Positions 48,692 through 59,589 of a stretch of DNA of 64,000 nt are shown here, one piece after another. The DNA lies in IMG/VR virus record IMGVR_UViG_3300020419_000010, positions 28,433 to 92,432 of that record; one strand, 5' to 3'. A program made the position numbers and the translations under genes. A model generated the notes under the pieces. That model did not search any database and was not told where the DNA came from. It saw nothing but the letters and a program-made list of their open reading frames with translations. Position 1 is the stretch's first letter, and the number at the start of each line of letters is the position of its first letter. This DNA comes from a virus.

Positions 48692-50574
48692 TGACAAGAA
48701 CTGTACCTGGAAGCGGAGCATCAATTCAACCTGTATTCAATAGTGTGTACGGTGTGAAGGATGTTATCGTGACAAATTCTGGGTCAGGTTATAGTGCTGC
48801 GGATCCTCCTAAATTAACTATTGGTAATTGTGGTACACCTATTCGTGATGCTGTACTAGCAGCGAATATTGCTGATAATGGTGAAATATTATCAGTAGAT
48901 GTTATAGACCCTGGTGAAGGATATAACCCATTACGTCTTATTATTGATTCTGACGAAAGTAATATCGTACAGGCAGATGCAAATATTATATTGAATGAAA
49001 GTGATATTGTAGATCAACAAGGTACTATAATTGCTCCTGCTGGTTCTATAAATTATATCCAAGTTACTAGACCTGGTGATGGTTATTTCAGTGCTAATGC
49101 AAGACTAGAAGGTGGTGGTGGATCTGGTGCTGAACTTGTACCTACTGTTGGACAGGTAACAGGTTTATCTGTTGAGAACAATGGTAGATCATATACAGCA
49201 GAAGATATTACTTTGGTTATATCTGGTGGTGGTGGACAAAATGCTACTGGTGTTTGTGAGGTAAATCAATTCGGTACAGTTGAAGGTATAACAATATCAA
49301 ACCCTGGTGAGTTCTTTGAGACACCTCCTCTTATTCAACTTATTGGTGGTGGTGGATCTGGTGCTCAGGCAGAGGCAGAAATAAATCTTGGTAAGATTAC
49401 TGCAATTAATATATTGAACCCTGGTGGTGGATATACTTCTCCTCCTAGTGTAATCTTTACAAGAGATACAAACTTAATAAGAACTCAGAGAAATAGAACA
49501 TCATTAGTATCTGCATTCTTTGAGATAACTGCATTGATTCGTAATGCAACTGCGACTGATAGCACAATATATGTTGAGACAACCGATGCTTTCCCTGGAT
49601 CTGGTAAGTTCCAAATAGGTAGAGAGATTGTCAGATATACAGGTAAGACTGCTATATCATTTACTGGTTGTGATAGAGGTATTAACTTCCGATATGACCA
49701 GCGTGTCTTACTGGACAATCTTGCTGATGATCCTTCAACTGGTATATCTGGTTATAACTTTACTGTATCTGATAGAGTTAGAAGAGTACAGGAAGATAAA
49801 ACTAACAAAGTTGCTATCGTATATGACTGGCGTCCAGAGACAAGAGAATTATTCCTAATCTTCCAAGTTGACGAACTAGCATTTATTGATGGTGGTAGAT
49901 CTAACGAAAGAACTGCTGTTATCCAATTCATTGGTGGTACTGCGTCATCTACTGAAACAGGAGAGGCACCACACGTCCTTATTGATGATGAGACATCTTC
50001 TATTGTTACATTTGAGAGTCCTCTCGGTGTATTAGAAGGAAAGAGATTTGAAGATGATGATGAATTACAAGGTGCTGGTGATGGAATACCTGACCTAGTA
50101 AATACTGGTACAGATTATGAGAATGAAATCAGTCTTGATGGTGGTATAGCATCATCACTATATGGTATTGAGGAGACTGTTGGTGGACAGAACACTACAC
50201 TGTTCCAGACAGCAGACCAATTATATGATTCAAGTTTAGTTCCACTAACTGCATCTGTGCAGCAAGCAGGAGCATTAGATGATGGTATTGAGCATACTTC
50301 TCTATCAACTATTAAGTTGAGAAATGCTCAGAACAACTTTACAGTTGGTGAGACAGTAACTGGTTCAACAACTGGTGTTACTGCGATTGTGGTAGAGACA
50401 CAATCTGCTGCTGATGACTTTGGATATGTATATTTAAAGGTACAAACCATGACTAACAGCGGATCAAATTACAAATTTACAACTTCTGATACACTAAACG
50501 GAGGCAGTTCGGGTGCCAACGGTGTGTTTGTATCACAAGAATATACTAACCTTGTCAGAAAAGAGCAAGAGTAA
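48691..50574 (+). CDS. GxGY-repeat virion structural protein (627 aa)
   Basis: Residues 1-260 are about six copies of a 35-50-residue unit with GSGYSAADPP-like turns and GGGGSGAxAxA loops, probably a beta-solenoid. Residues 290-350 (STIYVETTDAFPGSGKFQIG) resemble a module in the giant protein. Near residue 550, FTVGETVTGSTTGVTAIV is one GE..G..SGA module. It lies between the cupredoxin protein and gp8, so it is probably a baseplate or fibre component; no T4 equivalent recognised. Confidence 0.7.
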   Translation: MTRTVPGSGASIQPVFNSVYGVKDVIVTNSGSGYSAADPPKLTIGNCGTPIRDAVLAANIADNGEILSVDVIDPGEGYNPLRLIIDSDESNIVQADANIILNESDIVDQQGTIIAPAGSINYIQVTRPGDGYFSANARLEGGGGSGAELVPTVGQVTGLSVENNGRSYTAEDITLVISGGGGQNATGVCEVNQFGTVEGITISNPGEFFETPPLIQLIGGGGSGAQAEAEINLGKITAINILNPGGGYTSPPSVIFTRDTNLIRTQRNRTSLVSAFFEITALIRNATATDSTIYVETTDAFPGSGKFQIGREIVRYTGKTAISFTGCDRGINFRYDQRVLLDNLADDPSTGISGYNFTVSDRVRRVQEDKTNKVAIVYDWRPETRELFLIFQVDELAFIDGGRSNERTAVIQFIGGTASSTETGEAPHVLIDDETSSIVTFESPLGVLEGKRFEDDDELQGAGDGIPDLVNTGTDYENEISLDGGIASSLYGIEETVGGQNTTLFQTADQLYDSSLVPLTASVQQAGALDDGIEHTSLSTIKLRNAQNNFTVGETVTGSTTGVTAIVVETQSAADDFGYVYLKVQTMTNSGSNYKFTTSDTLNGGSSGANGVFVSQEYTNLVRKEQE

Positions 50575-50578
50575 CCAC

Positions 50579-50586
50579 TATAAATA
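50579..50586 (+). promoter_or_regulatory. T4-type late promoter upstream of gp8
   Basis: Exact TATAAATA, 20 bases before the gp8 start. It is followed by AAGGAAGG, a plausible ribosome site. Confidence 0.75.
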
Positions 50587-50606
50587 AAAGGAAGGTAAAC
50601 TAAACA

Positions 50607-52142
50607 ATGGCACTCCTAACCGACCAATTTAGAATTTTCACTGCTAAAAGATTCATAAAATCTTTGGAGGGTGCTGATGCGACTCAATCTGACTTGCAAG
50701 CAGGATCTAACAGAGATCGTTTGTATGTTTTCATAGGACGTCCACAAGAGTGGGATAATGAAAACGCACCTCCGACTCCCGTTGATTCTTTCCAAGAGTT
50801 CAGTGATACATTCTCCGACATGATTTCACTGAAACGTGTCTTAGCAAACGATACAATTCAAGTTGTAAGACGAATTGACTGGACTCCCCCAGAGCAGACT
50901 ACTGGTGGATTAGGTTACGTCTATGACATGTATCGTCATGATTACAGTTCAACTAAGACTGCATCTTCTGGTGCTACTAAGTTATATGACGCAGATTTCT
51001 ACGTTGTAAACTCACAGTATCAGACATATAAGTGCATCTATAACGGTACATCACCTAGTGACCCTAACGGTAAACCTTCTACTGTTGAACCTACTGGTAC
51101 ATCTACATCTATTATCACAACCTCCGATGGTTATCGTTGGAAGTATTTGTACACCATTCCTGTTGGTCAGGTTTTAAAGTTCTTCTCGAACGATTATATG
51201 CCTGTGCTTGCCGACGTTGCTGTTACAGGTGACGCTGTTGGTGGAGAGATTGACACAGTTGTTATCCAAGCATCTGGTACAGGTTACAACAACGGTACAT
51301 ATGAAAACGTACCGATCAAAGGTGACGGAGTTGGTGGTAGAGTTTCACTTGTTGTTGACGGTGGTAAGGTTGTATCCGCTACTGTGACATCTGGTGGTTC
51401 TGGTTACACCTTCGGTAAGATTATCATTGATGAGGTTAATGGTATTGGTGCTGGTACAGGTACTGGTGCTGCTATTGACGTTATCATTCCCCCAGAATTA
51501 GGTCATGGTTCTGATCCTACCAAAGAACTTGGTGGATATAGAGTTATGATCAATACGAAGTTCACCTATGATGAAGGATCAGGTGACTTCCCAACTGATA
51601 ACGATTATCGTCGTATCGGTCTTGTTATAAACCCAAACCAGTATGGTACGACAGAACTGACATCTGCTATTACGTTGTCTGCTACTCGTGCTGTTATCTT
51701 CTCACCTACCTTTACAGGTACGTTCTCAACTGATGAGATTATCACACAGTCAAGAACCGTAGGTGGACAACAGGTAACTGCAAGAGGTCGTGTTATATCA
51801 TGGAATACTACAACAAAAGTTTTGAAGTATTATCAAAACAGAATTGATGGTGTGTTCCCAGAAATTACTGGTAACCTAACAGAATTTGAAGGAGGTAACC
51901 CTGTAACAGGTGCTACTTCTGGTACATCCGCTGATCCTGATATCAACTTCCCAGTTGTATCTGGTATCTCGACCCGAGTCATTAACAACACTGAATACGA
52001 CTTAGGTATGTCCTTTACTAATGGTTATGCGAAACCAGAGATCGATCCTAACTCAGGGGAGATTATCTACATAGATAACAGAGGAGCAATCTCTCGTGCT
52101 GGTGACCAAATTGAAGATATTAAAATTGTAATCGAGTTCTAA
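50607..52142 (+). CDS. 8: Baseplate wedge subunit gp8
   Basis: 511 residues against 334 in T4. The first 200 residues follow gp8: YVFIGRPQEWDNENAPPTP, VVRRIDWTP, then YKCIYNG...PSTVEPTGT and TSDGYRWKYLYTIP, each with a counterpart in T4 gp8. An insertion near residues 215-300 contains two GxGY units (GTGYNNG, GSGYTFG), absent from T4. gp8 joins gp6, gp7 and gp10 in the wedge arms. Confidence 0.9.
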   Translation: MALLTDQFRIFTAKRFIKSLEGADATQSDLQAGSNRDRLYVFIGRPQEWDNENAPPTPVDSFQEFSDTFSDMISLKRVLANDTIQVVRRIDWTPPEQTTGGLGYVYDMYRHDYSSTKTASSGATKLYDADFYVVNSQYQTYKCIYNGTSPSDPNGKPSTVEPTGTSTSIITTSDGYRWKYLYTIPVGQVLKFFSNDYMPVLADVAVTGDAVGGEIDTVVIQASGTGYNNGTYENVPIKGDGVGGRVSLVVDGGKVVSATVTSGGSGYTFGKIIIDEVNGIGAGTGTGAAIDVIIPPELGHGSDPTKELGGYRVMINTKFTYDEGSGDFPTDNDYRRIGLVINPNQYGTTELTSAITLSATRAVIFSPTFTGTFSTDEIITQSRTVGGQQVTARGRVISWNTTTKVLKYYQNRIDGVFPEITGNLTEFEGGNPVTGATSGTSADPDINFPVVSGISTRVINNTEYDLGMSFTNGYAKPEIDPNSGEIIYIDNRGAISRAGDQIEDIKIVIEF

Positions 52143-52143
52143 G

Positions 52144-55100
52144 ATGCCACAGAATACCAATCTGAATATAGCTCCTTATTTTGACGACTTTGATAAGGAC
52201 AAAAACTTTTATAGAGTTCTCTTTCGACCAGGATTCCCAATCCAAGCGAGAGAACTTACCACTATGCAATCTATTTTGCAGAACCAAGTGGAAGCAATGG
52301 GATCACACCTCTTCAAAGAAGGTGCAATGGTTATCCCTGGTCAAGTTGGATATGACCTTAATGTAGATTGTTTAATAATCCAGCAGTCATTCTTAGGAGT
52401 AGACGTAGAGACATATCGTACACAGTTAAATGGAAAAATTGTAGAGGGTCTTACCACTGGCATCAAGGCAAAGATTCTTTTCTCTATTCCAGCAACAACA
52501 AGTACAAGAGGATATATCACATTCTATGTTAAGTACGTTGAGTCAGGAGACACAACATCATCTGCTACTACAAAGAAGTTTGGTGATAATGAACAGTTAA
52601 TATGTGAAAATGAGATAACTTTCGGTAATAGTTTGATCGAAGTTGGATCACCATTCTCACAGTTACTTCCAGTAAATTCTACTGACATTGGATCTGCTGC
52701 TTATATAAGTGAAGGCGTATATTTCATAAGAGGACACTTTGTAGATATTCCTACTGAGTACATCATATTAGAACAGTATGATAACAACCCATCATACAGA
52801 GTTGGTTTTGATATCTCAGAATCTATCATTACGCCAGAAGATGACCCATCATTAACAGATAATGCTATTGGTTCATCTAACTATTCTGCCCCTGGTGCAC
52901 ATAGATTTAGAATTAAAACACAGTTAGTTAAGAAACCTATTAATGATGATACAGATAAGAACTTCATTGAACTTCTTCGTATCAGAAATTCTACTGTTGA
53001 AAACTTTGTTGACACAACATCATACAACGAGATTGAGAAATCTATTGCTCGTCGTACATTTGAAACACATGGTGACTATGTTGTTAACTCATTCGAGGTT
53101 CGTGCAAGAGAACACTTAAACGATCAGTTTAACAATGGTGTGTATCTTCCAGGAACTTCATCTCCTGCTGAACAGGTTGCTAGTGAGAACTTTGCTGCAC
53201 TTGAAGTAGGACCTGGTAAAGCATATGTAAAAGGTTATAGAACTCAATTACTTGCATCTACATATGTTGATGCTCCTAAACCAAGAACATTTATAGGACG
53301 TCAGAACCAAATTATTCCTATTGACTTATCACAGTCAGTAGAGGTATATGACATTTGGGGGTGGCCAAGTATTGCAGGAGAAGGTGTTACTAACTGCTAT
53401 CAGGTTGTTGATCTTAGAGACGACTGGTTAGGAACTGGTGCTTCTAATGCTGCACAAGGAAATAAAATTGGTAAGGCAAGAGTCTTACAACTAGAAGCAG
53501 ATGGATCAAAATATAACTTGTTCTTATTTGATATACAGATGTTTACTGCAATTAACTTTGCAAGTTCACAGACTATAAATGATGGTGAGGTAATTGTAGG
53601 ACGTTCATCTGGTGCAAGAGGATATGTATATGAAGCATCTGGTGACTCTGCTGTTGTTCATCAGGTATCTGGTGAGTTCCAAATAGGAGAAGTTCTTGAA
53701 AGAGATGGTCGTGTATTAGATACATGTTCTGCTGTATTCAACTATGAACAATCTGATGTACGTCAGGTAGTTGGATATGAAGATCCAGCAACTTCTGCTA
53801 CTGTAACATTTACTGCGTCATTAGCATTAAATGAATCAATATCATTAATTGGTAAAACAGTTACAGTTGACCAAGCATCTTCTACTAAAACAATTACTGG
53901 TTTCGATACTGCATTCTCTGCTGATATCAGACCTGGTGAAGTTATATCTCCTGTTGCTACTACTAACAAAGGTCAGACATCACTTAGAGTTCAGAGAATA
54001 GATTCTACTAGCATTGCATTTACTTCTGCTAATAGAAAGAACACTGGTCTAACTCCTGTATTTAATTTTGGATTACAGACTGCTGTATTAGATTCTAGTT
54101 TAACAAAAGGTAGTATAACTGATGCAGAATATCCTGCTATTCAGTTTACACGTTTACGTCCTATCTTCACACAGAAGAATGTAAGAGACGGTGAACTTGT
54201 AATTGATATGCCCAAGAAAGCAATCAAGTCTATTGCTGATGAATCATTTACATCTATCAAGACTTTCTATAACAAACAGTTATCATCTGGTGACGTTACA
54301 TTTACACTACCAGAGAACGAACAGTTTACTACATTAGATAACGAGAACTATAACTTAACTATCGTTACTGGATCTAACTCTAACACAGGATATGGTTGGA
54401 CCCCAGGAACTAATATTGATATAGAGAATGAGTCGACTAAGAACTCTCCTACTATCTCAGTTACATTTGGTGCTAACAGACAGTCACTACAAGTTACTGG
54501 TATCAACAATGGTTCTGGTGGTAGTGCTAACATTACTCGTGTTACATTGACTGCTGCTGTATCTGTAAACACTGTATCTAAGAAGATTAAAACTGCTGCT
54601 AAGATGAGAACCATGAAGGTTATCAGAACCAGAGAGCAGAATGATGTAATGAAATACGGACTAGCATTTGGTAACTTGTATGGTACAAGAATTGAAGATG
54701 AAGAAATATCTTTTGCATTGAATGATGTTTATAAAGTGCATGCTGTATATGAATCTACTGATGATAATGATGCACAAGTCCCTTACGTTGTATTAACAGA
54801 AAACGTATTCTTCGAGAACGGTAGTGTTGTTGTAGGAAGAACATCTGGTGCAAGGGCAAGGGTAGTATCATTCAACTCCAACAACAATAGGTTGTATGTA
54901 GTTCCATTAAGTTCTGATTACTTCGGAACTGGTGAATCTATTGATGGATTTGATGCTGACTTGAATGCACTTGTCGGTGTTACTGAGGATGGTGATGGAG
55001 CAATCGAAAGAGGATCCAGAGACATCTCAGGTAATTTTGAATTAGATTCAAACCAAACACCATTCATGTATGGTGTATCAAAAATTGTTAGGAAGGCAGG

Positions 55101-58100
55101 AACCAGCGAACCAAAGAGAAAACTTGCTGTTGTATTTGACTACTTTATTCACGAACCATCTGGCGATTATTTCTCTAACCAATCTTACTCTGGTATAACA
55201 TTCTCTGAGATACCTAGGTATAGATCCGAACGCAACTCAAAATACTTAACAGATGGAATCGATTTTCGTCCTGGTGTTGGTGAACTTGCTAGTGGCTCGG
55301 GTACTGTGGAGCAACCGTACTTCACAAATTGTAAGTCTCTTGACTTCGACTCTCGTATTTTTACAAGCACAGGTGGTGCTGGTGGTTCTACTATTTTTAA
55401 TATACCCAAAGTAGAAGAATTCTTCCGTGCCGACTACGACTACTATCTACCACGTCAGGATAAACTCTTCATGACACATGATGGAGATCTAAAACTCTCC
55501 ATGGGTGTACCAAATGAAGATCCCCCAGAAGCAGATAACATTGATAAAGCAATGTTACTTGCTAAAATTACATATGAACCTTATGTGTATGATGTAGAAG
55601 AAGACATCTTAATTATAATAAACCAGCAACGTCGTTACACTATGGAAGACATAGGTAACATGGATAGACGTTTACAGTCTCTTGAATACTATACATCATT
55701 ATCATTACTAGAAGCAGACGCTAGAAATACAAGAGCGTATGACTCTGATGGTTTTGATAGATTGAAAAACGGTTTCATGGTAGATGACTTTACAGATCAT
55801 TCTACTTCTGCTGTTGAGAATATAGACTTCAAGTGTTCTATGGACTTTAATAATGGTATACTACGTCCTTCACACTTCACCTCTAATATATCTCTTGAAT
55901 TTAGCGGTAGTGCATCAAGTAATATAACAGACCATAATACTAGATCACTTCGTTCTGGTAAGACAGGTGCTAACGTATTGACTCTTCCATATACAGAAGA
56001 AGCAATCATTATCCAACCTTATGCTTCTAGAATGGAGAACGTTAACCCATTTAACGTATTCACATTCATAGGACGTATTGACTTACTTCCAGCATCTGAT
56101 GACTGGACAGATACAAGACGTGCTCCAACAAGAGTTACATCTATCGAAGGTAATTTCAGTGCAACAAGACGTAGATTCAGAACTAACAATGCTGGATTTG
56201 CTCCTGTACAATGGAATGCATGGAGAACTAACTGGACAGGTACTAGAACATCAGAGACAAGAACATGGAGGGAAACAACATTTGCAAGGGGTACACCTAG
56301 AAGAGTCCTACGAGGTGAGACTATTACTACAACTCGTCGTCAGGTAAGATCTGGTACTCGTATCAGAGTTGTGCCTAGAATTGACAGACGTTCACTTGGT
56401 GATAGTATTATTGATAGCACATTTATACCATGGATCAGATCTAGGAACGTTGCATTTGATGTGGAACGTATAAAACCAAAAACAAGAATGTATGGATTCT
56501 TTGATGGTGATAATGTAATGAATTACATTACTCCAAAACTAATTGAATTAGTTAAGAACTCATCAGAAGATCCTAAGACAAATGAGACACCATTTGTTAT
56601 TGGCGAAACTGTTATTGGATTAAACTCAGGTTGTCGTTTAAAAGTTGTAGCACCTAATAATGGTCTAACAACTAACCCATATACATCAACTAATGATTCA
56701 TTACCAGACTCTTATGCATCACAAACAGCAGTCTTAAATATTGATACAACTGAGATTGCAAGACAAACAAGAGGAGACTCTTACGGAAATATAGCAGTGG
56801 GAGAAGTATTACTAGGTCAAACATCTGGTGCTCGTGCTGTTGTCAAAGATCGACGTCTCATCTCCGATCTCTTGGGTATTGTAAAAGGAACATTCTTTAT
56901 ACCTAACCCAAGAAGAGACGCGAACCCAAGATGGGCAACTGGTGCCAGAACTATGCGTCTAACATCTTCTGAGGAAGATAGTAGGTTGCCAGGTGCTGTT
57001 GATTCTGCTGCTGAGGCAGAATATACTGCAAGAGGTACATTGAATACGTTACAAGAAAACGTACTTGCAGTTAGAAACGCATCCATCGTTCGTGATACTG
57101 TCAACGATACAAGGACAGTAAGGTCGGTGAGAACAAACACAAGACAAGTTGGTTGGTGGGATCCACTAGCACAATCATTCCTACTTGAAGCACAAGGTGG
57201 TATGTTTGTAACTGGTGTTGATATCTACTTTGCAACTAAGGATCAGAAGATCCCTATCTCTATGCAGATCAGACCTATGGAGAATGGTTATCCTACTAAG
57301 GACATTCTACCTTTCTCTGACTGTACATTGATTCCATCACAGGTTGAGATATCAGAGAACGCATCTATTGCGACTAAGTTTGAGTTCCCTGCACCTGTAT
57401 ACATTCCAGAATCAGAAGAACATTGTTTTGTTCTATTCTCTGACTCTAACGAATATAAGGTATGGATATCTCGTATGGGTGATATTGATATCACAGGTAC
57501 AAGAACTATATCTGAACAACCTTATGCTGGTGTTCTATTCAAATCACAGAACGCATCTACATGGACTGCTGACCAATATGAAGATTTGAAATTCAATCTT
57601 TATAGAGCGAAGTTTAATACAAGTGTAACTGGTAGTGCTGTATTTAATAACGCATCACTTGGTGCTGGTAATGATGGTCTTGCATCGCTTGTAAACAATC
57701 CTATTACAACGATACAACCACAACAAAACATTACATTAGCAACTGGTGTAACTTATGCATTCACTGTGGGTGCAAGAGTTATACAGTCACCATCTAATGC
57801 ACAGGGTACAGTTAAAGAATTTGATTCTACATCAGATCCACAAGTCTTAACTGTTACAGATATCAGTGGTACATTCGTACAAGGTATTGTAGATAACTCT
57901 GGTAATATTACCAACGCAATGAAGTCATCACAGTCATCCGCTACTATTGTTTTATCAGCAATATCTAATGGTGTGTTTGAAGTTGGTGATGTAATTACTG
58001 GATCATCTTCTGGTGCTACTGCAACTGTTACTGCATACAATACTGGTACATCTACCATAACTGCTAACTACGTTTCCAAAGCATTTGACGTAGGTAACGA

Positions 58101-59589
58101 TACACTGTCAGAACCTGGTGGTGTAAGTGGTACTATCTCATCTGCATCATATAGTGGTGACTCATATACAGGATACCCTGTGACACAACCTACTGTAAGA
58201 GCAGGAGACAAGAAAATTATTATATACCAACCTAATCATGGTATGCATAATAGAGCAAATAACGTTGAGTTAAAGAACGTTGTTTCAGAAATACCATCAA
58301 CTACATTGACATCTAACTTATCATCTACTGCTACTACATTGTCAGTAAATGATGCAGGAAGTTTCCATAAGGTAGTTAACGGTAGACCTATCAGTACAAC
58401 TAACCCAGGATATGTAATGTTAGTTGGTGAGAGTGCAGATAACCTTGCTCTTGATCCTCCATCACCTCCTGGTGGTGAAGATGATGCAACCGAAGCATGG
58501 AGAAGTATCATGCATGTTGTTGCTGCAAAAGAGATTATATCTTACTCAGCAATATCAGATAACGGTAAAGAGATTACTGTTGCACCATCTGGTAGAGGTA
58601 TTACATCTGCTGTTATGAACACAGGTGCTGCCCTCACATGGCCATCAGAAACAACTGTAAGATGTTACAACCTTGATGGTATACCATTAACAGAAATCAA
58701 TAAGATTCACACTGCTATTGGAGATCCTACCCTTGATACTTACTCACTAACAACACAATCTGTTGCTACTGTTGGTATAGCAACTGGTGGATCTAATGTT
58801 AGTTCATCACAGAACATACCATTTGAACTTATCACACCTACTATACAGGTTCTAAATTTCAAAGAAACTGATATAGCACCTACCTTGAATACCACATCTG
58901 GTACATCTATCGGTACTGGTGGACAAGTTGTTGACCAAGCATCATTCGTTAACAATGGTCAGTATGATCAGATTCAGTTGAACGAAGCAAACTATTATGA
59001 TAATCCTAGAATTATATGCTCCAATATTAATGAAGCAAATAAACTAGAAGGTGCTAAGTCTCTAACCATGAGAATTAACATGACAACTGAGAAGGACAAC
59101 TTAACTCCTGTTGTTGACCTTGATCGTGTGTCTGTAATCACTACATCAAATAGAATCAACAAGTGGCCAGGTGGTCCACAAGTCTTGGGAATACAGAGTG
59201 AGATAGATACCACAGGGGATGTTTCATTACTCTCTGGTGGTGATCAAAACGAAGCAATTTACTTGACTAAGATAGCAAAACTTGCTAACATATCAAGAAG
59301 TATTCGCCTTATGATTTCCATGCAACGTTATGGAGATTCTACTATCGACATATATTACCGAACTCAGAAAGCAGGTTCTGACAAACCAATGAATGAAGTT
59401 GGATTTGTTAAGATACCTGTACCAGATGTCGGTTCAACTAATGTCGGTGAGGAAGAATGGGAAGACTTTGAATACACAGTTGAAGGTCAGGAGTTCCAAG
59501 CATTCCAGATCAAGATTGTTATGAAAGCGATGAACCAAGCAAAGGTTCCTCTCATCAAAGATCTTCGTGCTATTGCCTTCGCATCATAA
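52144..59589 (+). CDS. DUF4815-type large baseplate protein (2481 aa)
   Basis: Starts one base after gp8. The N-terminal 400 residues (NIAPYFDDFDKDKNFYRVLF, RPGFPIQARELTTMQSILQN) are typical of DUF4815 proteins in T4-like cyanophages, occupying the T4 gp9/gp10 position. Further features: several GE..G..SGARA modules (about residues 485, 900, 1480, 1550, 1945), a helix RRLQSLEYYTSLSLLEADAR near 1175, an Arg/Thr-rich segment about 1320-1450, and a conserved C-terminal-half domain WWDPLAQSFLLEAQGGMFVT near 1670. Probably a baseplate outer-ring or fibre-connecting protein. Confidence 0.8.
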   Translation: MPQNTNLNIAPYFDDFDKDKNFYRVLFRPGFPIQARELTTMQSILQNQVEAMGSHLFKEGAMVIPGQVGYDLNVDCLIIQQSFLGVDVETYRTQLNGKIVEGLTTGIKAKILFSIPATTSTRGYITFYVKYVESGDTTSSATTKKFGDNEQLICENEITFGNSLIEVGSPFSQLLPVNSTDIGSAAYISEGVYFIRGHFVDIPTEYIILEQYDNNPSYRVGFDISESIITPEDDPSLTDNAIGSSNYSAPGAHRFRIKTQLVKKPINDDTDKNFIELLRIRNSTVENFVDTTSYNEIEKSIARRTFETHGDYVVNSFEVRAREHLNDQFNNGVYLPGTSSPAEQVASENFAALEVGPGKAYVKGYRTQLLASTYVDAPKPRTFIGRQNQIIPIDLSQSVEVYDIWGWPSIAGEGVTNCYQVVDLRDDWLGTGASNAAQGNKIGKARVLQLEADGSKYNLFLFDIQMFTAINFASSQTINDGEVIVGRSSGARGYVYEASGDSAVVHQVSGEFQIGEVLERDGRVLDTCSAVFNYEQSDVRQVVGYEDPATSATVTFTASLALNESISLIGKTVTVDQASSTKTITGFDTAFSADIRPGEVISPVATTNKGQTSLRVQRIDSTSIAFTSANRKNTGLTPVFNFGLQTAVLDSSLTKGSITDAEYPAIQFTRLRPIFTQKNVRDGELVIDMPKKAIKSIADESFTSIKTFYNKQLSSGDVTFTLPENEQFTTLDNENYNLTIVTGSNSNTGYGWTPGTNIDIENESTKNSPTISVTFGANRQSLQVTGINNGSGGSANITRVTLTAAVSVNTVSKKIKTAAKMRTMKVIRTREQNDVMKYGLAFGNLYGTRIEDEEISFALNDVYKVHAVYESTDDNDAQVPYVVLTENVFFENGSVVVGRTSGARARVVSFNSNNNRLYVVPLSSDYFGTGESIDGFDADLNALVGVTEDGDGAIERGSRDISGNFELDSNQTPFMYGVSKIVRKAGTSEPKRKLAVVFDYFIHEPSGDYFSNQSYSGITFSEIPRYRSERNSKYLTDGIDFRPGVGELASGSGTVEQPYFTNCKSLDFDSRIFTSTGGAGGSTIFNIPKVEEFFRADYDYYLPRQDKLFMTHDGDLKLSMGVPNEDPPEADNIDKAMLLAKITYEPYVYDVEEDILIIINQQRRYTMEDIGNMDRRLQSLEYYTSLSLLEADARNTRAYDSDGFDRLKNGFMVDDFTDHSTSAVENIDFKCSMDFNNGILRPSHFTSNISLEFSGSASSNITDHNTRSLRSGKTGANVLTLPYTEEAIIIQPYASRMENVNPFNVFTFIGRIDLLPASDDWTDTRRAPTRVTSIEGNFSATRRRFRTNNAGFAPVQWNAWRTNWTGTRTSETRTWRETTFARGTPRRVLRGETITTTRRQVRSGTRIRVVPRIDRRSLGDSIIDSTFIPWIRSRNVAFDVERIKPKTRMYGFFDGDNVMNYITPKLIELVKNSSEDPKTNETPFVIGETVIGLNSGCRLKVVAPNNGLTTNPYTSTNDSLPDSYASQTAVLNIDTTEIARQTRGDSYGNIAVGEVLLGQTSGARAVVKDRRLISDLLGIVKGTFFIPNPRRDANPRWATGARTMRLTSSEEDSRLPGAVDSAAEAEYTARGTLNTLQENVLAVRNASIVRDTVNDTRTVRSVRTNTRQVGWWDPLAQSFLLEAQGGMFVTGVDIYFATKDQKIPISMQIRPMENGYPTKDILPFSDCTLIPSQVEISENASIATKFEFPAPVYIPESEEHCFVLFSDSNEYKVWISRMGDIDITGTRTISEQPYAGVLFKSQNASTWTADQYEDLKFNLYRAKFNTSVTGSAVFNNASLGAGNDGLASLVNNPITTIQPQQNITLATGVTYAFTVGARVIQSPSNAQGTVKEFDSTSDPQVLTVTDISGTFVQGIVDNSGNITNAMKSSQSSATIVLSAISNGVFEVGDVITGSSSGATATVTAYNTGTSTITANYVSKAFDVGNDTLSEPGGVSGTISSASYSGDSYTGYPVTQPTVRAGDKKIIIYQPNHGMHNRANNVELKNVVSEIPSTTLTSNLSSTATTLSVNDAGSFHKVVNGRPISTTNPGYVMLVGESADNLALDPPSPPGGEDDATEAWRSIMHVVAAKEIISYSAISDNGKEITVAPSGRGITSAVMNTGAALTWPSETTVRCYNLDGIPLTEINKIHTAIGDPTLDTYSLTTQSVATVGIATGGSNVSSSQNIPFELITPTIQVLNFKETDIAPTLNTTSGTSIGTGGQVVDQASFVNNGQYDQIQLNEANYYDNPRIICSNINEANKLEGAKSLTMRINMTTEKDNLTPVVDLDRVSVITTSNRINKWPGGPQVLGIQSEIDTTGDVSLLSGGDQNEAIYLTKIAKLANISRSIRLMISMQRYGDSTIDIYYRTQKAGSDKPMNEVGFVKIPVPDVGSTNVGEEEWEDFEYTVEGQEFQAFQIKIVMKAMNQAKVPLIKDLRAIAFAS

